Made by a program: the position numbers and the translations under genes. From contig NZ_SJCY01000004.1 in assembly GCF_004354365.1 (NCBI RefSeq), positions 186,001 to 250,000 of the forward strand: a stretch of 64,000 nt of DNA. Direction: 5' to 3'. This document shows positions 28,612-37,491 of the stretch, one piece after another. The notes beneath the pieces are model-generated. The model had not been told where the DNA came from. It did not search any database and was given only the letters and a program-made list of their open reading frames with translations. Position 1 is the first letter of the stretch; every line of letters starts with the position of its first letter. The stretch is from Pedobacter changchengzhani (GTDB taxonomy: Bacteria; Bacteroidota; Bacteroidia; Sphingobacteriales; Sphingobacteriaceae).

Positions 28612-29850
28612 ATGGAGAAGAAACAACAAATACCTGTAGGAAATTTTATATTGGTCATCAACGCTGGTTCTTCAAGCTTAAAGTTTGCCGTTTATCAATG
28701 CCAGACCATCAAAAGAGAATATTCTGGTCTAATAAAAAACATTGGCAAAGAATTTTCCAGCTTAAAGATAAACGATGCTAATAGCGTTGCGGTAAGTGTA
28801 AAAAAAGCAGTTTATCAAAACATTGATGAAGCTGCATCGGGAATAATTTCATGGCTAAAAACAATACAATCTAAATGTTTTATCTCGTCTGTTGGCTATA
28901 GGTTGGTACAGGGCGGTCCCCATCACCGTAGCCCTGAAGTTATAACCGATGAATTGTTGGAAGATTTAACCAAGTTTATTTTTTTGGCGCCCAACCATTT
29001 GCCTGATGAATTAGCACTGATCAAGAAATTTCGGTCTGCGTTTCCTGACCTAACACATGTGGCGTGTTTTGACACTAATTTTCATCGAGACATGCCCGAT
29101 CAAGCTAAATATTATGCACTTCCGGAGAAATTCAAAGGTCAAGGATTAATTCGTTACGGTTTTCATGGCCTATCGTACGAATACATTATGGACAAGCTCG
29201 ATCGGAATTTTGCATACATCAACCAGAAAAAAATTATCATCGCTCACCTTGGCAGTGGTTCAAGCATGGCTGCGGTTTCGTTTGGAAAGTGTATAGATAC
29301 AACAATGGGCGTTAGCCCGATAGGAGGTTTGGTCATGAGTACGCGAAGTGGCGATCTTGATCCCGGCGCAATTCTTTTTATGCTTAAGCAAAGTAAAATG
29401 ACCGTTGAGGAGCTCGATAATGTGCTCAGTCATGAATCCGGCATGAAAGCAATTGCAGGCACGGGAAACATGGAGGAGCTTTTGAAAAATGCAAGCTTTG
29501 ATAAAAGGGCAGAGGCTGCGGTAAATTTATTTTGTTGCCAAGCCAAAAAATTTATCGGTGCACTTGCAGCTGCTCTCGGTGGTCTTGATATACTCATCTT
29601 TACCGGAGGCGTTGGCGAAAATTCTCCTCAAATTAGGGAACGTATTTGTGCAGATATGGATTTTATGGGGGTAAAACTTGATCGGCTCCGCAATCAAGAC
29701 ACTCAAAAGATCATTTCTTGCCAGAGCAGTAAAGTTAGTATCATGGTTTTTGAAACTAATGAAGAACGTATGATTGCACTACACACAAAGAAAATTGGAT
29801 CGCATTTAGCGGAAGACGAAATGGCACTTAACGCAAGCGTCAATCCTTAA
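28612..29850 (+). CDS. ackA: Acetate kinase
   Basis: The 412-residue product interconverts acetyl-phosphate plus ADP with acetate plus ATP. Signatures are VINAGSSSLKFAVY near the N-terminus, RYGFHGLS with the family His, and IFTGGVGENSP near the C-terminus. No phosphotransacetylase gene is present nearby, but phosphoketolase (22541-24922) supplies acetyl-phosphate directly. The start at 28612 fits the family length of about 400. It is followed by a P-type ATPase gene after 11 bases. Confidence 0.95.
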   Translation: MEKKQQIPVGNFILVINAGSSSLKFAVYQCQTIKREYSGLIKNIGKEFSSLKINDANSVAVSVKKAVYQNIDEAASGIISWLKTIQSKCFISSVGYRLVQGGPHHRSPEVITDELLEDLTKFIFLAPNHLPDELALIKKFRSAFPDLTHVACFDTNFHRDMPDQAKYYALPEKFKGQGLIRYGFHGLSYEYIMDKLDRNFAYINQKKIIIAHLGSGSSMAAVSFGKCIDTTMGVSPIGGLVMSTRSGDLDPGAILFMLKQSKMTVEELDNVLSHESGMKAIAGTGNMEELLKNASFDKRAEAAVNLFCCQAKKFIGALAAALGGLDILIFTGGVGENSPQIRERICADMDFMGVKLDRLRNQDTQKIISCQSSKVSIMVFETNEERMIALHTKKIGSHLAEDEMALNASVNP

Positions 29851-29861
29851 GAATTACCAAT

Positions 29862-32576
29862 ATGAGTATTGAATATCCCGTAAAAACTCCTTATTTACAA
29901 GCCCTAGAGGATCTGTCGATCGCTTTGTCAACTTCTGAGAAAGAAGGTATAAGTACTGCCGAGGCTTCTATTCGCACGAAGCAGTTTGGGCTGAACAGCT
30001 ACAAAAGTCAAAAACAAAAAAGCATTTGGCAAATGGCTTTTGAGCAGTTTAACAGTCCAATTGTTTATCTACTTTTAGTTGCAGGACTTGTATCACTTTA
30101 TTTCAAAAACTCGTTAGAGGCAATTGCCATATTCATCGTAATCGTTGTAAACGCAATTATTGGTTTTTTTATGGAGTTGCAGGCCAGAACCTCCATGCGG
30201 GCGTTAAAAAAAATGGATGTTAGTTATGCGAAAGTGGTAAGGGGAGGCAAGGAACTCGAAATTGCATCTGAACAGCTTACAATTGGTGATTTGCTGTTGC
30301 TCGAAGCGGGTGACGTTGTTTCTGGTGATGGAAGAATTGTTTTCTCAAATGGCCTTCAGGTAGATGAATCATCATTAACAGGCGAATCCTTTCCAGTTTT
30401 TAAAACTTCAAATATCGATAATGAGAAATTAGAATCTTCGCATGCGCTAAACATGGTTTATAAAGGTACCGCTGTTTTAAATGGAAATGCGAAGGTAATT
30501 ATAACTGGAATTGCAGAACACACCGAGCTCGGTAAAATTAGTGAACTGGTTGGACGTTCTAAATCTACAAAAACACCGCTTGATATAAAAATTGGCAAAC
30601 TTACTAAGAAGTTAATTTGGATTACATTAGTTTTAATTCTCGTTTTTGTAATTACGGGCTTGTTAGAAGGAAGAGCTTGGTTAGAAGTTCTAAAAACATC
30701 CATTGCATTGGCAGTTGCTGCTTTTCCTGAGGGTTTGCCGATTGTAGCGACCGTGGCTTTGGCCTATGGTATGTTGTTGATGGCTAGAAAAAATGCAATT
30801 GTTAAAAAATTATCTTCAGTAGAAACATTAGGCAGTGTAAATGTAATACTCACCGATAAAACGGGCACACTTACCGAAAATAAAATATCCGTAGAAATGT
30901 TGTCTTTTCCTGATCAGGAATTTCACGTTTCGATGAAAAATGGAAAACTTAAATTTAAGGAGGATGACATTGAGAAAAGTAAGGAAAATTTCGATTTCCT
31001 GGTTCGGATTGGAACACTTTGTAATAACGCACCTGTAAATCCTGATGCTAAAAATCAAAAAGCTTTTGGCGATCCGGTTGAAATTTCACTTTTACTTTTG
31101 GCTGATGCAGCCGGTTTTCCAGCACAAAAGACCGTGAGCGAATTTGAACGTTTATCTGAAATTCCTTTTAGCTCAGAGAGTAAGTTAATGGCAACGCTTC
31201 ATAAAGCCAACAAATCTTTTTTTGTTTCGGCAAAAGGCGCTGTTGAGAAAGTTTTGTTGAAATGTAGCCATATTCAATCGGGCGATTCCATTTTGGATTT
31301 AAGCGCAGAAAAGAAAAAGGAAATTCTATCTAAAGCGGAGTTACTTTCTGCATCTGGACTAAGGGTTTTAGCTTTCGCTTACCAATCATCGGATACAAAA
31401 CCCGATGAAGATTATCTTAAAGATTTAGTTTACGTTGGTTTGGTCGGTTTTTTGGATCCACCGAGAAGAGACATTAAGGGTGCAATTAGTGAGTGCCACT
31501 CCGCAGGTATAAAGATTGTGATGATTACAGGCGACCACCCAATGACCGCATTAAACATAGCAAAAAGAGTGGGCATAGCCGAAGAGCAAGACGATAAAGT
31601 AATTGCAGGTTCCGAACTTCCGGATATGGCAGCTTTATCAAAAGAGTGGAAAGGAAGGATATTAAGTACGACGGTATTTGCCAGAACGACACCGAAACAG
31701 AAGCTAGAGATTGTTGATGTTTATCAAAAAGCAGGCTACATTGTAGCGATGACTGGAGACGGTGTAAATGATGCACCCGCCCTTAAAAAAGCAAATGTTG
31801 GTATTGCTATGGGCCTCCGCGGAACACAAGTAGCCAAAGAAACAGCCAGTATTGTTTTAAAAGATGACTCTTTTGCTTCAATTACGCACGCCGTAGCCCA
31901 TGGAAGAGAAATTTTTCAGAATATACAGCGATTTGTAATATACTTGGTGTCGTGCAACCTCAGCGAGATTTTAATTATAACCATACTTGGATTTTTAGCA
32001 CAGGGAACGATGCTTTTTCCTTTGCAGATTTTATTCCTCAATATGATAACCGACGTGTTTCCGGCACTAGCATTGGGGCTTGGTAAAGGAGATTTAACCG
32101 TTATGCAAAGGCCACCGAGAGACCCTAAACTTGGTATTGTTTCCAATAGAAACTGGCTGGTAATTTTAATTTATGCCGTATTAATGAGTGGAGCTGTAAT
32201 TTTAGCCATTTTTATGTGCAGGTTTTATATTACTTCTGATGTTAAAGTGATAAATAATGTTGCTTTTATCACATTGGCTTCCTGCCAATTATTTCATGTT
32301 TTTAACATGTCATCCTTACAATCGGGAATGATAATGAATGAGGTAACCAAAAATAAATTTGTTTGGTTGGCACTTCTACTTTGCTTTTTTCTACTTATTG
32401 TGGTCTATTTTTTCGAAGCTAGTCGCGAAGCGCTTAACCTTAATGTTATTTCAGGTCAAGCTTGGCTTATTGCAATACTTTCAAGTATGCTTCCGCTGAT
32501 TTTTGTGCAATTATATAAGTTGTTTAGAATGCAAAAATCTCAATCTCAACAATCTACAAAAAACCTAAATAAATAA
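29862..32576 (+). CDS. Cation-transporting P-type ATPase (type II)
   Basis: The 904-residue product has the P-type ATPase core: TGES (173-176), the phosphorylated Asp332 in DKTGTLTE, the hinge TGDGVNDAPALKKANVGIAMG (two pieces: TGDGVNDAP and NVGIAMG) and about ten membrane helices. PEGLP in helix M4 (289-293) points to a type II pump for Ca2+ or a related cation rather than a heavy-metal pump. The substrate is not proven. It is transcribed with ackA. Confidence 0.9.
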   Translation: MSIEYPVKTPYLQALEDLSIALSTSEKEGISTAEASIRTKQFGLNSYKSQKQKSIWQMAFEQFNSPIVYLLLVAGLVSLYFKNSLEAIAIFIVIVVNAIIGFFMELQARTSMRALKKMDVSYAKVVRGGKELEIASEQLTIGDLLLLEAGDVVSGDGRIVFSNGLQVDESSLTGESFPVFKTSNIDNEKLESSHALNMVYKGTAVLNGNAKVIITGIAEHTELGKISELVGRSKSTKTPLDIKIGKLTKKLIWITLVLILVFVITGLLEGRAWLEVLKTSIALAVAAFPEGLPIVATVALAYGMLLMARKNAIVKKLSSVETLGSVNVILTDKTGTLTENKISVEMLSFPDQEFHVSMKNGKLKFKEDDIEKSKENFDFLVRIGTLCNNAPVNPDAKNQKAFGDPVEISLLLLADAAGFPAQKTVSEFERLSEIPFSSESKLMATLHKANKSFFVSAKGAVEKVLLKCSHIQSGDSILDLSAEKKKEILSKAELLSASGLRVLAFAYQSSDTKPDEDYLKDLVYVGLVGFLDPPRRDIKGAISECHSAGIKIVMITGDHPMTALNIAKRVGIAEEQDDKVIAGSELPDMAALSKEWKGRILSTTVFARTTPKQKLEIVDVYQKAGYIVAMTGDGVNDAPALKKANVGIAMGLRGTQVAKETASIVLKDDSFASITHAVAHGREIFQNIQRFVIYLVSCNLSEILIITILGFLAQGTMLFPLQILFLNMITDVFPALALGLGKGDLTVMQRPPRDPKLGIVSNRNWLVILIYAVLMSGAVILAIFMCRFYITSDVKVINNVAFITLASCQLFHVFNMSSLQSGMIMNEVTKNKFVWLALLLCFFLLIVVYFFEASREALNLNVISGQAWLIAILSSMLPLIFVQLYKLFRMQKSQSQQSTKNLNK

Positions 32577-32738
32577 CTCAATTCTAAAGGGGTAATTCGT
32601 AAAGTGATGAAAAATAAATTTTAAGATGACCAAGTCAAGCTTATTTATAAGGCATTACCTCAAGCTAAACATGTCGCATAACCGCTAAGAATATCCTTCT
32701 TGTACAAAATAATTTGATGATTACCATCTCACGTGTCG

Positions 32739-32752
32739 ATGACGCGGATCAT
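32739..32752. promoter_or_regulatory. Crp/Fnr-type palindrome ATGAC-N4-ATCAT upstream of the 84-aa gene
   Basis: The centre lies 33 bases from GACCTTCA (32775-32782). That box differs by one base from the box GACCTTTA in front of the Usp gene at 33176, which has the same spacing to its own palindrome. Confidence 0.5.
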
Positions 32753-32804
32753 AACTTAGATGAAATTTTTAACTGACCTTCATTTAATCATAATCAATTA
32801 GAAA

Positions 32805-33059
32805 ATGGATTCATCTACAGCCTATAATATAGAACAGCGTATTCGTGATGCAGGTAGCCTGCCTGAAATCGATTACCAGAATCAACTTTCCCGAATAGAG
32901 GAGAAGTTTCAAATATGGAAAAATAAGGAGTTTTTGGAAAGATCTACGATTTTTGAAAAAGTAGCTTGTTTAAGTAGATGCCATGGCGATAGCCTATCCG
33001 AATGGGTGATAAGCGAAATGGGGATTTTGCTTGAAAAAAGTGAACTGAGTTTTATTTAA
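32805..33059 (+). CDS. Small protein, hypothetical
   Basis: The 84-residue product is mostly helical and charged, with two Cys in VACLSRCHGDS. It has no signal peptide or known motif. It is likely real because it has its own Crp/Fnr-type operator and promoter-like box upstream, at the spacing shared by its neighbours. Its role in the regulon is unknown. Confidence 0.6.
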   Translation: MDSSTAYNIEQRIRDAGSLPEIDYQNQLSRIEEKFQIWKNKEFLERSTIFEKVACLSRCHGDSLSEWVISEMGILLEKSELSFI

Positions 33060-33102
33060 GTAGGCTAGCAAAGTATAATCATGATTTTAAACAATTTCAG
33101 TC

Positions 33103-33116
33103 ATGACCGCTGTCAT
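33103..33116. promoter_or_regulatory. Crp/Fnr-type palindrome ATGAC-N4-GTCAT upstream of the divergent Usp gene
   Basis: This is a perfect 14-base inverted repeat. GACCTTTA (33139-33146) lies 33 bases from its centre. The Usp start is 60 bases downstream. Confidence 0.55.
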
Positions 33117-33175
33117 TTTCTTTAATTGGACTGTTATCGACCTTTATAATCAACCACTGTTTTAATGGAAGCATA

Positions 33176-34006
33176 ATGAAAACAATACTTATCATCAACG
33201 ATCAAACTCCTGAAGCTGAACATGCAGCTGCTTTTGCATTGGTATTTGCTCAAAAAACAGAAGCCAACATTATTCTGGCGACTCATTCGAATGCAAATGG
33301 AGATTTAATTGATGATGAATGGGGAAGAAGTACAAATAGTGAAACCATTTTAGCGCCAGTTCATTCTGTACTGATGAAAAAACTATTAGCGCGCAAAAAA
33401 AGCTATATTGGTTTCAGTCCGTTAATTCAAGAAATTGAAGTGAGAGATGAGCAGGAAAGTCTTGTCTTTCTCACGACCAATAAAGGTATTTATATGGTGG
33501 TAAAAGGGATTGAAGAATTCATCCCTCACGCATTAATAAACGTTAAATTGTGCATAAGTGCCTTATTAAATAAACTTCAAGTTCCGCTTTTATTAATCCC
33601 TTCTTCTTGGTCAGAAATCGGATTTAAGAGATTGGTTTACTTAACCGACCTCCGCTTTTGTGGGATTCAAAACGTAAGATTTCTTGCAGAACTTGCAGGG
33701 AAATGGAAAGCTAGCCTTGTAATTGCACATTCTAAAGTAAGTGGTTTGCCTGAAATAGAAGTTGAGGAAGCCGAACATATTTTTAGCGATGCGATAAGCC
33801 TTAATATAAAATACGGAAATCTCTTTCTAAATATTCTTGAACAAGATAATAGTGAAAATGTTCTTGAGGTGATGGTGAGCCAAATGCATGCAGAATTATT
33901 GGTTTTAGTCAATCAGCATTTCCACTTCCATACGCTTACAAAGCAATATTTTAAGGATGGAACTGCGATTTTTAAACCAGTGCCTTTACTTATTTTCCCA
34001 GCTTAA
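33176..34006 (+). CDS. Universal stress protein family, divergent two-domain
   Basis: The 276-residue product begins TILIINDQTPEAEHAAAFALVFA, the typical first strand and helix of a Usp domain. A second Usp-like half begins near residue 145 (FKRLVYLTDLRF) and contains ELLVLVNQHF. The Gly-rich ATP motif is absent in both halves, so it probably does not bind ATP as UspA does. It has its own operator at 33103. Confidence 0.75.
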   Translation: MKTILIINDQTPEAEHAAAFALVFAQKTEANIILATHSNANGDLIDDEWGRSTNSETILAPVHSVLMKKLLARKKSYIGFSPLIQEIEVRDEQESLVFLTTNKGIYMVVKGIEEFIPHALINVKLCISALLNKLQVPLLLIPSSWSEIGFKRLVYLTDLRFCGIQNVRFLAELAGKWKASLVIAHSKVSGLPEIEVEEAEHIFSDAISLNIKYGNLFLNILEQDNSENVLEVMVSQMHAELLVLVNQHFHFHTLTKQYFKDGTAIFKPVPLLIFPA

Positions 34007-34031
34007 CATTTTTAGTCAATTTCCTACCACT

Positions 34032-34466
34032 ATGAATACCATAAACAATAAATCAACAGCACACCAACAATACCACGCCATTGCTAAACATTGGGCATCT
34101 GATGTGGAATTTTTTAAAGTGGAAACTGTTTTTCTGCATCATCTGCTCGATGATTATTTCATTCGTTTATCTGATCCAGAACATCTGCAAGGATTAAACA
34201 GTGTTGGTTTAAAACTAATGCACCTAGAAAAAGATAAATTTAGCGTTGATCATCATCTGATCGACCACCTTAAAAATTTGGAGGGACAAACCGAGGATTT
34301 GGATTTTAATGATGGAGAATTACTAGCAAAGGCACATGGAAAACTCGAGCAAACAATGGCGCAGTTAACCAATAATTATAGATTACTTAAAACTGAGTTA
34401 TTTACGTTGGTGCAAAAAGTTATTAAAGCACAAAATGATGCTTTGAAAATAAAAAATCAGGTTTAG
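34032..34466 (+). CDS. Soluble helical protein, hypothetical
   Basis: I place the start at 34032 (MNTINNK...) because the longer frame from 33957 overlaps the upstream Usp gene. The 144-residue product is helical and rich in His and Leu, with ETVFLHHLLDDYFIRLSD and a C-terminal coiled region. It has no signal or known domain. It follows the Usp gene by 25 bases and is probably in its transcript. Confidence 0.6.
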   Translation: MNTINNKSTAHQQYHAIAKHWASDVEFFKVETVFLHHLLDDYFIRLSDPEHLQGLNSVGLKLMHLEKDKFSVDHHLIDHLKNLEGQTEDLDFNDGELLAKAHGKLEQTMAQLTNNYRLLKTELFTLVQKVIKAQNDALKIKNQV

Positions 34467-34557
34467 CTTATTGTTATCTTGTTTTAACCTTAAATCAGCA
34501 TTTTAAATTTGTTAATCGGTTGCAATTACGCTTAGTTAATTCTACGAAAACATAATC

Positions 34558-36057
34558 ATGAAAATTAAATTTAAATTCCTCCATCACTCAAAAAATAATT
34601 TACTATTTACAGCTGTGTTAATATTTATGCTGCTAAATATTTCGGTGCAAAGTTCGGCTCAAAACTCGCCGATAATTTTTAATAAGGAGGCGAAGCAACA
34701 AAACGCCACCATATCTGATGATATTAAAATACAACTTATTGAATGTGAAAACACACTTAACTATCCACAATCAGTTAAACGCTTTTATGAGGAAAAAAAT
34801 GACCAGCTAATTTGGGTGGAAAAAGGAAATCACAATCGCCAGTTGGCGCCAGCGATGATGATATTAGATTGTGTGCTCCAGTTTGGATTGAACCCTTTAG
34901 ATTTTCATCCAAATGAGCTTATTTATGATCAGATTAAAATATTTACCGAGCAACCCGAAATGTTAAGTGACGTTGAGCGTGCTAAGTTTGATATTTTGCT
35001 AACTGATGCAATGATTACTTTTATGAACCATTTGCACTACGGGAAGTTTAACACCGTCTTCACCCGATCGAAAATTGATGCAGGCGGTTTAGGTAATTTT
35101 AGTGCTGAAAACCACTTATCGAAGTTGATGGAAAGCAACGATTTTTATACCGAAATCATTAACGTACAACCCAATACAAAAGAATATGATGATTTGCAAA
35201 AATATATGCATTTGGTGCGAGGACAATATGTAGAAGATAGTTATGAATTTCCCGAGAAGAGTGTAAGGAAAATGACCATTAATATGGAGCGCCTTCGGTG
35301 GTTAACCGCAAACGAAAATCCAAGGTTGATGATCAATATACCAGCCTACACCGCAAAACTGAAGCTTAAAGATAATAGCTATCTTTTTGAAGTGATCGTA
35401 GGTAAGCCATCTTCGCCTACGCCTGTACTAGAAAGTGCGATTACCCATTTCACCGTGGCTCCGGATTGGAAAGTGCCTTCAAAAATATTCGTAAAAGAGC
35501 TATTACCCAAAGCAATTAAAAATATCGATTATTTAGCAAATAACCATTATGCTATTTATGATGCTAAAGGAAAATTTGTCGAAATCACATTGAAAAAACT
35601 GAAGTTTATAAAGGCACATCCTTTCGGTTATTTCGTCAGACAGTCATCTGGTTGCGATAATGCTTTGGGTAAAATCGTATTTCGTTTCGCAAACCCTTAC
35701 GATGTTTATTTACACGATACCCCACAACCTAAATTATTCCTTTCAGCCGAGAGAGCTTTAAGTCATGGCTGTATCCGCATTGACGATGTTGAAAAACTTG
35801 CAAGTTTATTGCTGGCTAATGATGGAGCATCAACAAAAATACCTTTAATGAAGAAAGCTGTTTTAGCGTATAAAAAACAGGATTTTTTATTGAAGAATCC
35901 GCTTCCAATAAAACTAACTTATGTTACATGTGAGCTGGTTGATAGTCAACTTATAATATACAACGATATCTACAACTTAGACAGAGGGTTGGAAATTGCA
36001 ATGTACGGAGCCGAAAGACTCCTAGCCTCAGATCAAAAAATTTTCGAAAGGAAGTAA
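34558..36057 (+). CDS. L,D-transpeptidase (YcbB/YkuD type)
   Basis: The 499-residue product has a signal peptide (about 1-35). A scaffold region follows with PLDFHPNELIYDQIK-like segments, then a YkuD catalytic domain from about residue 265. The active-site Cys405 lies in SHGCIRI with His403. These enzymes cross-link peptidoglycan 3-3 or attach lipoproteins. It follows the hypothetical gene by 91 bases, with no operator seen before it, so it may share the Usp transcript. Confidence 0.88.
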   Translation: MKIKFKFLHHSKNNLLFTAVLIFMLLNISVQSSAQNSPIIFNKEAKQQNATISDDIKIQLIECENTLNYPQSVKRFYEEKNDQLIWVEKGNHNRQLAPAMMILDCVLQFGLNPLDFHPNELIYDQIKIFTEQPEMLSDVERAKFDILLTDAMITFMNHLHYGKFNTVFTRSKIDAGGLGNFSAENHLSKLMESNDFYTEIINVQPNTKEYDDLQKYMHLVRGQYVEDSYEFPEKSVRKMTINMERLRWLTANENPRLMINIPAYTAKLKLKDNSYLFEVIVGKPSSPTPVLESAITHFTVAPDWKVPSKIFVKELLPKAIKNIDYLANNHYAIYDAKGKFVEITLKKLKFIKAHPFGYFVRQSSGCDNALGKIVFRFANPYDVYLHDTPQPKLFLSAERALSHGCIRIDDVEKLASLLLANDGASTKIPLMKKAVLAYKKQDFLLKNPLPIKLTYVTCELVDSQLIIYNDIYNLDRGLEIAMYGAERLLASDQKIFERK

Positions 36058-36156
36058 TTAATTATAGTTGTAAAAATACGCTTTGCAATAGCCACATATT
36101 GATTAATTGTTTAGTTCTCGAGCAAATATATTTTGATGCTTTCTGCAAGTTAAATA

Positions 36157-36170
36157 TTGATTTATATCAC
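36157..36170. promoter_or_regulatory. Crp/Fnr-type palindrome TTGAT-N4-ATCAC, distal site before the porin operon
   Basis: TGA-N6-TCA core with its centre 22 bases (about two helical turns) upstream of the second site at 36179. Close to the Fnr consensus TTGAT-N4-ATCAA. Confidence 0.5.
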
Positions 36171-36178
36171 ATTTCGTG

Positions 36179-36192
36179 TTGATTACTGTCAT
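36179..36192. promoter_or_regulatory. Crp/Fnr-type palindrome TTGAT-N4-GTCAT, proximal site before the porin operon
   Basis: Its centre is 33 bases from CAACTTTG (36215-36222), which would put it near -40 relative to a start at about 36226, as in class II Crp/Fnr promoters. The remaining sequence of the 276-base gap shows nothing else that I can name. Confidence 0.55.
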
Positions 36193-36333
36193 GGCAAAAA
36201 ATTGTGCATTTAAACAACTTTGTATTAACAAAATAAGTTGCTACAAGCGAGGTAAAAGGAAAGATTTAGCGTAGTGATTAACAATATTTAAATTTTAACT
36301 TTTTGCAAGCCATTACATCTATCGATATTAATC

Positions 36334-37482
36334 ATGAAAAAATTCGCTCTGATATTTTTAGTATTTCCTTTTGTATTTAATTTCACTTTTGCGCAACAAA
36401 AAGACCGGACTAAGCTCACCGACACAATAACAAACTATTCTGCGCATAAAAGAAAGATAACATTCGCAGGCGTTTTGCAAACGCGGTACGTAGTTTCCTT
36501 AAATAACAATGTTGATATTACTGGTAAAAACTTCGATCCTTCAACATCGAAAGCCATATCAAATACATTTTTAGTAAAACGAGCACGAGTGATGGTTAAA
36601 GCCGATATAAACGATCATTTTTCTGCTAATATCTTGGCTAATCTAGCCGAATTTAATGGCGACCCTACTAATAAGGTTTTGGAAAATGCATATATCAAAT
36701 ATTCACTCAATAAATATTTTCATGTTCAGGTGGGTCAGTTTCGTCCATTTTTTGGGATAGAAGATGCGCTGTCGGTGGACATTATCCGTTCGCTGGATTT
36801 CTCAAATCAATATTATGCTTTCGGTAAAAATGGTTGGCAGAGTTTCCAAACTGGGCTCTCCGTCTTCGGAAACGTTATCCCAAATGGAAAACTTCGATAT
36901 TTTGTTGGTGCTTATAATGGCAACAATAAAAATAAATTATCGGATGATAACAACACAAAAAATTTATACAGTAGGCTAGAGGTCGATTTTTTAAAAGATT
37001 TTACTGTAGGTGTAAATGTGGGTTCAGGAAGTTTAGCTGCGAGCAGTATCGGTCAGGCTTATGGCGCCGATGCAACAGCAAAAATACCCTTATCAAAAAA
37101 ATTCGATGTACTATTAATGACCGAGTTTAAAACAGGCGCAAATTTTTTAGCTTACAACTCAGCCAATCAGTTGGTCAATCCAAATTTAAATGATTATCAA
37201 ATGAAAGGATTTTATTTCTTCCCGACACTTCGCTACAATCACGAAAGTAGAAGGCTTCGTGCTATTGAATTTTCTTGTCGGTACGAATATTTTGATGAGA
37301 ATTACAAGTTGCAGTCTAACGCGAGGCAAACCATTATTCCCAATGTATCGTTAATTTTTGCTGATGATTTTTACGCTGCCATTCAGGTTGGGGTTGCAGT
37401 AGATCGTTTTAAAAATCAAGTCCCATTAACTACAGCCTATAACCACAGCTTGGGTTACGTTCAACTTCAAATACGCTTTTAA
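36334..37482 (+). CDS. Outer-membrane porin, phosphate-selective (OprO/OprP) family
   Basis: The 382-residue product has a signal peptide ending NFTFAQ, then a beta-barrel. Typical family segments include RARVMVKADINDHF, YIKYSLNKYFHVQVGQFRPFFG and a final barrel strand ending in Phe (LQIRF). It probably admits anions across the outer membrane. The dicarboxylate symporter gene starts nine bases after its stop, so the pair likely imports a dicarboxylate such as fumarate, malate or succinate. Confidence 0.88.
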   Translation: MKKFALIFLVFPFVFNFTFAQQKDRTKLTDTITNYSAHKRKITFAGVLQTRYVVSLNNNVDITGKNFDPSTSKAISNTFLVKRARVMVKADINDHFSANILANLAEFNGDPTNKVLENAYIKYSLNKYFHVQVGQFRPFFGIEDALSVDIIRSLDFSNQYYAFGKNGWQSFQTGLSVFGNVIPNGKLRYFVGAYNGNNKNKLSDDNNTKNLYSRLEVDFLKDFTVGVNVGSGSLAASSIGQAYGADATAKIPLSKKFDVLLMTEFKTGANFLAYNSANQLVNPNLNDYQMKGFYFFPTLRYNHESRRLRAIEFSCRYEYFDENYKLQSNARQTIIPNVSLIFADDFYAAIQVGVAVDRFKNQVPLTTAYNHSLGYVQLQIRF

Positions 37483-37491
37483 ACAAATTAT

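Noticed and set aside
33957..34031. Longer start for the 144-aa gene at 34032
   Set aside because: It overlaps the Usp gene by 50 bases and adds a segment unlike the rest of the protein.
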